Source: Algoriphagus sp. Y33 (lineage in GTDB: Bacteria; Bacteroidota; Bacteroidia; Cytophagales; Cyclobacteriaceae). Taken from it: a stretch of 64,000 nucleotides of DNA. Location of the stretch: assembly GCF_014838715.1 (NCBI RefSeq), contig NZ_CP061947.1, forward strand, positions 2,976,001 to 3,040,000, written 5' to 3'. The notes under the pieces are model-generated. The model was not told the origin of the DNA, ran no database searches, and was given only the letters and a program-made list of their open reading frames with translations. Positions 57,578-64,000 of the stretch are shown piece after piece; position 1 is the first letter of the stretch, and every line of letters begins with the position of its first letter. Position numbers and translations under genes: made by a program.

Positions 57578-59248
57578 TCAATAACCCGGATTCTGCTCAA
57601 CTAAGTCTCTTCCAACCAAGTCAATATAAGCTTGCGGAATAGGAAAATACTCGTTCACCCCTTGCTTAAAACTAGCATTTGCCAGGTGTGATCGAAGTTC
57701 TTTCTCTTTGGCGAAATACGTGTTCATCACTTCTGCAGCATTTCCCCAACGTACCAGATCAAAGAATCGATGGCCTTCCATTGCCAGCTCCAACCGTCTT
57801 TCTAATCTGACCGCTGCCCGTGCCGCAGCCGCATCAGCCCAAGGAGACTGGTATGCCGCTATGGCATAATCCGCAGCAGGGGCATCCGAACCTATCATTT
57901 TCACCTGCTCACTGGTAGCTGCACGCTCTCTTACAATATTCACCGTAGCTCTAGCTCCTTCAAGATCTCCTAACTCTACCTGCGCTTCTGCTTTCCAAAG
58001 CAGCAAATCCGCATAACGAATCACGTAATAATTCAAGGCTGAAATATATGGCCAAGTCTTGATCTGAAGGCTGGATAAAGCCGAGACAATACGCTTCTTT
58101 GGGCCATAAGGACCGTAGGTAGCCAAATCTCTAGCCCAATTGCTTTCATAGTTTATTCCCAGATCCAAGTAAGGAATCCCCGGTCTCCCCACCGTATGGT
58201 CCACTCTAGGATCCATAAGTACACTGGGATTGTTTTGCGCATCAAAATTCGGTGTACCATCACTTAGGGTCTGGAAGCTGTTGATGAGGTTCTGACTTGG
58301 CCTGTGAAATCCATATTGATTGTAATACGGACCGCCCGGAGCTGATAGTCTATCCCCAATAGATCCATTGTAATTGCTCGGCTCACCGTCATTGACGGAA
58401 TGCTGTACGGCAAAAATAACTTCACTGCTATTGTCAAAATCAGGAAGGAATACATCCCTAAAATTTGGCAATAAGGTATATTTCCCTGAAGCAATCACCT
58501 CATTGGCTGAGGCTAATGCATCATTCCACTTATTTTGGAATACATAGGTTTTGGTCAGATAAGCCATGGCCGCCATCTTGGTAGGTCTGCCCGCATCCGT
58601 CTGATCTTCCGGCAAAGCAGTATATGCAGCAGAAAAATCAGCTTCAATTTTACCCCACAGTTCCTCATCTGACAAGACGGTATTGGATACGTAAAAATCC
58701 TCATTTGTCACGGCGCTCTCATCGATGTATGGAATTCTGTTGTAAATCTTCTTAAGTTCAAAATAATAATGCCCTCTCAAGAATTTTAATTCCCCTTCCC
58801 GCTGTGGCTGAAGTGCCGGATCAAATGACTCACTTGCTCTCAGAAGATTGAGGGCATAGTTAACCCGCTTTACCCCTTCATAAAGTGCCAGCCACTTTCT
58901 CTGAACATCCGTAGTGGTAGCACTTGTGCCAAAAATCTCCATTTGATGGATTTGGCTTTGGTCTCCTGTGCCTCCACCGCCTTTGTATGCATCATCGGAG
59001 ACTACATCTCCAAAGCTCCAATTGGAAGCGGGAGAATTGAATCCGCTGGTGGCAGCGTCGAATTGACCATTAAGCACACTGTATGCGGCAATGATAGCCC
59101 GTTCTACATTGGTAGGCGAAGTCATCTCGGAAGGAGACACTTCTCCATAGGGCACTTCCTCAAGGTAGTCGGAAGAGCAAGACACGGCTGTAGCCGAAAT
59201 GGCTACTGCACAACAAAGGGTACGGAATTTATTTAGTATAATTTTCAT
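57578..59248 (-). CDS. susD: SusD/RagB-type nutrient-binding outer membrane lipoprotein
   Basis: 556 residues. Signal peptide II with lipobox AVSC, then SSDYLEEVPYGEVSPSEMTS, a typical SusD N-terminus. TPR-like helices carry YEGVKRVNYALNLLRASESF and LKFLRGHYYFELKKIYNRIP; the C-terminus has YYVIRYADLLLWKAEAQVEL and RRLELAMEGHRFFDLVRWG, conserved SusD signatures. It caps the SusC channel and binds substrate on the cell surface. It is 11 bp downstream of susC, so they are co-transcribed. No glycoside hydrolase or peptidase is adjacent, so the substrate cannot be predicted. Confidence 0.96.
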   Translation of the reverse strand: MKIILNKFRTLCCAVAISATAVSCSSDYLEEVPYGEVSPSEMTSPTNVERAIIAAYSVLNGQFDAATSGFNSPASNWSFGDVVSDDAYKGGGGTGDQSQIHQMEIFGTSATTTDVQRKWLALYEGVKRVNYALNLLRASESFDPALQPQREGELKFLRGHYYFELKKIYNRIPYIDESAVTNEDFYVSNTVLSDEELWGKIEADFSAAYTALPEDQTDAGRPTKMAAMAYLTKTYVFQNKWNDALASANEVIASGKYTLLPNFRDVFLPDFDNSSEVIFAVQHSVNDGEPSNYNGSIGDRLSAPGGPYYNQYGFHRPSQNLINSFQTLSDGTPNFDAQNNPSVLMDPRVDHTVGRPGIPYLDLGINYESNWARDLATYGPYGPKKRIVSALSSLQIKTWPYISALNYYVIRYADLLLWKAEAQVELGDLEGARATVNIVRERAATSEQVKMIGSDAPAADYAIAAYQSPWADAAAARAAVRLERRLELAMEGHRFFDLVRWGNAAEVMNTYFAKEKELRSHLANASFKQGVNEYFPIPQAYIDLVGRDLVEQNPGY

Positions 59249-59258
59249 GTTATTAGTC

Positions 59259-62200
59259 TTAGAATTTCACGTTTACACCAATTACAAATGTTCTGGAAGG
59301 AGGATAAATCCCTCTGTCTACCCCGATATCAAGGTTTCTACTGCTGGAAGAATAACTTTGCAGTCCGATCTCAGGAGTCATCCCGGAATAACTTGTGAGT
59401 GTGAATACATTGGAAGCCTGTCCGTAAAGTCTCAGCTCCATGTTTTTGATGGAAGTGCCGGGAAATGTATAGCCCAATTGAAGATTGTTCAGTTTTAAGA
59501 AGCTAGCATTCTCCAAATAATACGACGATGGCCTGATATTATCATTTTGATCATCAAGTGACAATCTTGGAATTTCTGAATTTGAGTTTTCAGGAGTCCA
59601 GGCTCCAAGAACTGCATCAGATTTATTGTAAGAAGATTGATTGAAGAAATGTGTTTTGTATTTGGTCAAATTATAAATCTGATGGCCAAAGGAACCGTTA
59701 AAGAACAAGCCCAGATCAAATCCTTTGTATAGGAAATTCGCACTGAAGCCAATAATTGCCTTTGGATGGGGTGAGCCTATAGCTGCACGGTCTTCATCAT
59801 TGATCACGCCGTCATTATTGATATCCCTAAATTTCAAATCTCCTGCCTGAGCCAGTGGCTGAGCCGTATAGGCATCGGCTTCCGCATCTGTTTTGAATAT
59901 GCCCAAAGACTCATATCCGAAGAAGGTTCCGATCGGTTGACCCACGAGTGTTCTAGACACTTCCTGTCCAAAATTCACACTGTGCAGTGAAGAACCCGGG
60001 ATCCCCAGGTATTTCACTCCATCGCTAAGAGAAAGCAATTCATTTTTATAGAAGGTGTAGTTGAAACCCAAATTGTAATACACCTCTCCTGCCGAACCGC
60101 TGAATTTTGTACCCAATTCAAAGCCACGGTTCCGCATTTCACCGCCATTGACCCATACACCGTCATTGGTACCGCCATAAGTCAGAGGAATGGGAGCATA
60201 GATCAACACATCTTTGGTCACCTTACTATAATAATCCGCTGTCACCGAAAACCGCTCACCAAACATGCTCAGATCTACCCCCACGCCACTTTGAGTAGTC
60301 ACTTCCCAGTTTAGATTTTCATTTGCCACACGGGTTTGCACCAGACCTATTGCTACTGCTTCATTTTCGCCATCAATTGCATAGTTGGAATAAGAGATAT
60401 TGTTCTGAAAGCTCGCTAAAGTCGAATAAGTGGGAACTTGCTGATTTCCTGTCTGTCCCCAACTTGCACGAATCTTCAATTCATCCACTTTTTCTCCCAT
60501 ATTCAAGAAATCCTCATTGCTGATTCTCCATCCTGCTGAGAAAGCTGGAAAAACACCCCATTTATTCTTGGACAATCTGGAAGTGCCGTCATATCTGACA
60601 GTCGCAGACACCAGGTACTTGTCAGCCCAATTGTAATTTGCTTTCCCAAAATAGGAAGTCAGGTTCCATTTGCTCGCACCGCCTGAATTCTGCTGATTCT
60701 CCGTCCCGAAACTTAAATAGTGGAAATTTGGATCTTCGTAAAGGTAACTTTGTCTAGAGGCGCCTTTGAACTCCGCATAATTCTCAATGGATTCCTGTCC
60801 CAGTAGTACATCCAGGTTACCGTTACCAATCTCTTTGGTATAAGAAAGTGTATTGGTCCAAGCTAATTGATAGTAAAAAGAGCTATTGTCTGACAAGCTA
60901 TTCACTACGCGCAAGGAAAGGATTTCATTGTATGCCGGGGAGAAAGCACGGCTGGTTTGATTTTCGTAGTCTATCCCCAAGTTGGTTTTGAAGGTCAGTC
61001 CTTCTGCCAGCGTAGCTTCTGCGAAGAAATTCCCCAACACTTTTACCCGATTCTTGGTGTTATCCTTCTGACGATAAAGCGTTCCCAGTGGGTTAGCAAT
61101 ATCGTTGAGGGGATTTCCTCCAAAATTACCGTCCAGATCTTTTACCGGTGAAATACTTGGGAATTGGAATGCATCGTAAACTATACTTCCAAGAGATGAA
61201 TTGGTACTTACATCATTTGTTCTTGTGAAAGAAGCCGTAAAGTTTTCCCCCACAGTTAGAACATCCTTAATCTTATAATCGGAATTGAATCTGGCAGAAA
61301 AACGGTCAAATCCTGTATGCTTAATAATTCCTTCTTGGTTGAAATACCCCAGAGTCATCACCTGACTTCCTTTAGTTCCTCCTTTTGCCACACTCACATT
61401 GTAAGACTGTACAGGCGCAGTCTTGAAGATCTCATCCACCCAATCCACATCGGCAGAAGGTATTCTTTGGGCAGCATCGAGGTACTGTGGAACAACCGGG
61501 TTAGTTGGATCAGCACCATACACGTCACTGGCGGGAGTTTTTCCATCATTTGCAAACGCCTGCCATAGCATGTCACCATATCCTTGGGCAGATAGCATTC
61601 TTGGTAGATTATAAGCATTCTGCATCCCTACGTAAGCATCCAAGGTGATGGTAGCTTCTTCAGATCGTCCTCCTTTCTTTGTCGTGATGATTACCACACC
61701 ATTGGCCGCTCTGGAGCCGTATATAGAGGAAGCCGCGGCATCTTTCAACACTTGAAGAGACTCTATATCCTGGGGATTAATAGTATTGAGACCATTGGTG
61801 ACAGGAGTACCATCAATGATATACAAAGGATCATTGTTGTTTACCGTTCCAAAACCCCTGATTCTAATGGTCACATTTCCACCAGGGCCGTTATCAGAAA
61901 GTACTTGCACCCCTGCGGCACGACCGGCAAGCATAGTTTCCACATTTGCTACCGGCAGAGATTTCATTTCCTCCACATTCACCACGGATACGGATCCCGT
62001 CAGGTCTTTCTTCTTTTGAGAATCATATCCCATGATCACCACTTCTTCCAGAAGAGAATCCTCCCCTTCCAGGGAAACCGTGATCTCGTCAGCGTTGGTT
62101 AGGGCTATGGTTTGGGATTTGTATCCCACATAAGACACCACCAACTCTGTGGCCTCATCTTCTACTGTGAGGGTGAATTTGCCGTCCATATCAGTGATCA

Positions 62201-62669
62201 CTCCCGTAGTAGTTCCTTTCACTAGAATAGAAGCTCCTATAATAGGCTCCCCGTCACTTGCACTGACTACAACTCCACTGATTGTCCTTTCTTCAAAGAT
62301 CTTCTCCACCGCAGCTTTGTGATTTTTCACATAGATAATCTGATTGATTCTGTCAAAATCAAATTCGCTCTGCTCCGAAATTTTCTGAAGGGTATGTCTT
62401 AGATCTGAATCTATATTCAAGGAAATTCTGGATTTGGAACGGACCAAATCCTGATTATAAGCAAATTCAAAATCAGTCTGCTTTTCCAGTTGCCTGAATA
62501 CTTCCACCAGCTTTACTTCAACTACAGCTAATTTCACTTTGTAGCTGGCAAGATCTTGGTGGCCGGCGGAAGTTGCAAATAGACTCTGGGCAAAAAGGAA
62601 TTGAAGTAAGGCTAGTAGTATACAGCCCTTACCAAATCCCACTACATTGTTGGGTAAATAATTTTTCAT
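59259..62669 (-). CDS. susC: SusC/RagA-type TonB-dependent receptor with STN domain
   Basis: 1136 residues. Signal peptide (CILLALLQFLFAQSLF), then an STN domain (about 50-115: VVEVKLVEVFRQLEKQTDFE), which allows signalling to a FecR anti-sigma factor, a CarboxypepD_reg-like domain (about 130-215: TISGVVVSASDGEPIIGASI), the plug domain (LEEVVIMGY, VQVLSDNGPGGNVTIRIRGF, DPLYIIDGTPV) and a 22-strand barrel ending in FVIGVNVKF with a terminal Phe. It imports an oligomeric nutrient with SusD using TonB energy. The STN domain and the upstream fecR gene indicate substrate-induced ECF sigma control. Its 5' region contains a dispersed repeat. Confidence 0.97.
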   Translation of the reverse strand: MKNYLPNNVVGFGKGCILLALLQFLFAQSLFATSAGHQDLASYKVKLAVVEVKLVEVFRQLEKQTDFEFAYNQDLVRSKSRISLNIDSDLRHTLQKISEQSEFDFDRINQIIYVKNHKAAVEKIFEERTISGVVVSASDGEPIIGASILVKGTTTGVITDMDGKFTLTVEDEATELVVSYVGYKSQTIALTNADEITVSLEGEDSLLEEVVIMGYDSQKKKDLTGSVSVVNVEEMKSLPVANVETMLAGRAAGVQVLSDNGPGGNVTIRIRGFGTVNNNDPLYIIDGTPVTNGLNTINPQDIESLQVLKDAAASSIYGSRAANGVVIITTKKGGRSEEATITLDAYVGMQNAYNLPRMLSAQGYGDMLWQAFANDGKTPASDVYGADPTNPVVPQYLDAAQRIPSADVDWVDEIFKTAPVQSYNVSVAKGGTKGSQVMTLGYFNQEGIIKHTGFDRFSARFNSDYKIKDVLTVGENFTASFTRTNDVSTNSSLGSIVYDAFQFPSISPVKDLDGNFGGNPLNDIANPLGTLYRQKDNTKNRVKVLGNFFAEATLAEGLTFKTNLGIDYENQTSRAFSPAYNEILSLRVVNSLSDNSSFYYQLAWTNTLSYTKEIGNGNLDVLLGQESIENYAEFKGASRQSYLYEDPNFHYLSFGTENQQNSGGASKWNLTSYFGKANYNWADKYLVSATVRYDGTSRLSKNKWGVFPAFSAGWRISNEDFLNMGEKVDELKIRASWGQTGNQQVPTYSTLASFQNNISYSNYAIDGENEAVAIGLVQTRVANENLNWEVTTQSGVGVDLSMFGERFSVTADYYSKVTKDVLIYAPIPLTYGGTNDGVWVNGGEMRNRGFELGTKFSGSAGEVYYNLGFNYTFYKNELLSLSDGVKYLGIPGSSLHSVNFGQEVSRTLVGQPIGTFFGYESLGIFKTDAEADAYTAQPLAQAGDLKFRDINNDGVINDEDRAAIGSPHPKAIIGFSANFLYKGFDLGLFFNGSFGHQIYNLTKYKTHFFNQSSYNKSDAVLGAWTPENSNSEIPRLSLDDQNDNIRPSSYYLENASFLKLNNLQLGYTFPGTSIKNMELRLYGQASNVFTLTSYSGMTPEIGLQSYSSSSRNLDIGVDRGIYPPSRTFVIGVNVKF

Positions 62670-62687
62670 ATTTTTAAATGTTTGATT

Positions 62688-62783
62688 TTCATGTGTTTAT
62701 ATTTTATCTTTCAATAGCCACATGGAATCTCGCATGCATTATAATCATTCCAATGTGTGACTTTTGAGTCATGCTCGATTTCA
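62688..62783. repeat. ~96-bp dispersed repeat, copy 3, in the susC leader
   Basis: Starts TTCATGTGTTTATATTTTAT and ends CATGCTCGATTTCA. Its central hairpin is TGACT-TTTG-AGTCA (62758-62771), where both stem sides have changed relative to TGTCG/CGACA of copies 1 and 2, keeping base pairing. It lies 19 bp upstream of the susC start. The rest of the gap up to 62878 shows no gene. Confidence 0.8.
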
Positions 62784-62878
62784 AATAGACCGGGCTAGTC
62801 CCCGGTAAGAGTGGTCGGGCTGTTGGCGCAGTTCGACCCTCATTTAATTCTTCAAAAGGATTTTTTCATAGGCTCGAA

Positions 62879-63835
62879 TTAATTTTTGCAGTTTTTATAG
62901 TTAATGATCACATTTCCGTTTTGTAGGATTTCATAGTCAAAATCCGCTAAATGCTGAAGCCCGGAGAGTATATATTCCACTCCACTATTTGCATAAGCTG
63001 CCTTGATTAAGCAGCCATTCTTAGCGTATCCCCTCAACTCAATTTTCACATGATAGCTTTTGGCCAACAGTGCCACCACCTCGTCGAAAGGCAACAAATC
63101 AAACTTCACTTCATTGGATCTCCAGGCAGAAACCGCTTGGCTATTTACCCGGGAAACCTCCAGCTCCAGTGATGGTAATAAAATGGCTTGCTGGTCAGGA
63201 AGTAAAGTCACCTCCTTCTGATTCATGTTTGCCGGCACCACTTGTACCTTCCCTGTATTTACTGTGACCGCAGGAGCGGTTCCATCCATCACTACCATAT
63301 TAAAGCTCGTTCCCAGGACAGTGGTAGTCAGGCTCTCAGTCCGGACGATAAAAGGCTTGTCCGGATTCTTTGTCACTTCGAAAAAAGCTTCCCCTTCCAA
63401 CTCAACCACACGCCTATCCGTATCGAAAAACTCAGGAAAACTCAGGCTGGAGTTTACATTCAAATGAACACGGGTTCCGTCTGGCAATATGACTTTCCCA
63501 CGCTGGGAAGAATTGGTGCTGCGATGAAGAATCGGGATTTCAGGTTCAAAACTATACTCTTGGTATGCCGTGTAACCAGCCACAAAAACCAATACAGATG
63601 CTGCGATTCCAATCAGGTATTTTTTCCAGTCAATAACGAGCTCCCGGGATACAGCTTGTGGCAGCTTACTTTTAATTCTCCGCTTTATTTCCTCTTGTTC
63701 AGCCTCTGTCCAGACCAGGTTTTGATCCTTCTGCTGCAACCGTTCGAAAACCTCCTCTACCTGCTTCAACTCAGAAGCAGTGGCCTTTCCTGATGCCTTT
63801 TTATGAAGGAGTTCTACAAATTGCCTCTTGTCCAT
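62879..63835 (-). CDS. FecR family anti-sigma factor
   Basis: 318 residues. The N-terminal cytoplasmic part (1-~85) binds an ECF sigma factor, a single TM helix lies at about 87-106 (YLIGIAASVLVFVAGYTAY), and the periplasmic FecR domain (about 118-215) has RGKVILPDGTRVHLNVNSSL, LEGEAFFEVTKNPDKPFIV and LTTTVLGTSFNM. The C-terminal DUF4974 domain (about 245-318: KFDLLPFDEVVALLAKSYHV) contacts the STN domain of SusC. It controls the susCD genes below. Its sigma factor gene should lie upstream, beyond the right edge. Confidence 0.95.
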   Translation of the reverse strand: MDKRQFVELLHKKASGKATASELKQVEEVFERLQQKDQNLVWTEAEQEEIKRRIKSKLPQAVSRELVIDWKKYLIGIAASVLVFVAGYTAYQEYSFEPEIPILHRSTNSSQRGKVILPDGTRVHLNVNSSLSFPEFFDTDRRVVELEGEAFFEVTKNPDKPFIVRTESLTTTVLGTSFNMVVMDGTAPAVTVNTGKVQVVPANMNQKEVTLLPDQQAILLPSLELEVSRVNSQAVSAWRSNEVKFDLLPFDEVVALLAKSYHVKIELRGYAKNGCLIKAAYANSGVEYILSGLQHLADFDYEILQNGNVIINYKNCKN

Positions 63836-64000
63836 TGTATTTCTTTTGAAGAGTAGTCACATGAACTTTAAAAAATACTCGGTCGGATTTTAGATGTAAT
63901 AATTTGATAATACAGGTAATAAAAGGGTAACAGTACCACGTCATAGAATTAATAAGTATGGTTATCCGCAACGATGCCAGTATCCTCATTTTCTTTGGTA
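63836..64000. other. Upstream region of fecR, no complete gene
   Basis: The last 165 bp hold no convincing coding start on either strand. The ECF sigma factor expected next to fecR is not reached. Confidence 0.4.

Noticed and set aside
63242..63793. 183-codon plus-strand frame opposite fecR
   Set aside because: Antisense shadow; fecR is unambiguous.
63801..63989. 62-codon minus-strand frame that could have been the end of the ECF sigma factor
   Set aside because: It overlaps the fecR start, has no sigma-70 region 4 features and is low in charged residues; the sigma factor is probably beyond the edge.
1..64000. tRNA or rRNA genes
   Set aside because: No cloverleaf with a T-arm GGTTCGAATCC-like segment and no rRNA core sequence was noticed by eye; a tRNAscan-SE run would settle this.

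Overview
The window reads as chromosome of a Bacteroidota bacterium, most likely order Cytophagales (Cyclobacteriaceae-like; the family assignment is an impression). Support: a FecR / SusC (STN-containing) / SusD locus, GT2-GT4 fusion proteins, DUF4136 and DUF1460 proteins, a TTG-N19-TAnnTTTG promoter, near absence of strong Shine-Dalgarno sites, and many dispersed palindromic repeats.

1-21 kb: a stress/dormancy-type island. It holds a kinase plus aminoglycoside-phosphotransferase-like pair, a BON protein, a PEBP protein, a double universal stress protein, a PNPOx-fold flavoprotein, a DUF4136 lipoprotein, two sensor histidine kinases, PEP synthase, Hsp20, two GT4 glycosyltransferases, GH57 and a Ca2+-type P-ATPase. 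The ATPase forms an operon with a histidine kinase and a response regulator whose output is a Crp/Fnr-type HTH. A 12-bp palindrome, TGAY-N4-RTCA, lies about 42-86 bp upstream of most of these genes. I infer that it is the binding site of this response regulator-Crp protein and that the island is one regulon, functionally analogous to the DosR regulon of mycobacteria.

21-46 kb: a surface polysaccharide locus. It has about a dozen glycosyltransferases (GT2, GT4, two GT2-GT4 fusions), four SAM methyltransferases, an MsbA-like ABC exporter and a Wzt-type ABC ATPase with a C-terminal carbohydrate-binding domain, but no Wzm permease in the window. Inside it sit an AAA/ABC-type ATPase overlapping a small PD-(D/E)XK-like protein (candidate defence pair), a 187-bp tandem repeat array, and a GT4 gene that carries the same kinds of palindromic repeats in frame within its coding sequence.

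46-64 kb: signal peptidase I, an AraC regulator with an Old Yellow Enzyme-like oxidoreductase, two unrecognised proteins, a DUF1460 amidase-like protein, a membrane protein/XRE repressor pair with clear operators, a cyclase-family protein, AmtB, and a SusD-SusC-FecR locus whose sigma factor would lie past the right edge.

Repeats are a major theme: two elements with terminal inverted repeats around a 14-bp GC palindrome, a ~96-bp family in three copies with a compensated hairpin, a TTYGTG-N4-CACRAA hairpin family, a 70-bp two-hairpin repeat in two copies, a 123-bp MITE-like element, and remnants of IS66 and DUF1016 genes. Coordinates were worked out by eye; starts were moved to the first sensible ATG where the longest frame began at a TTG.
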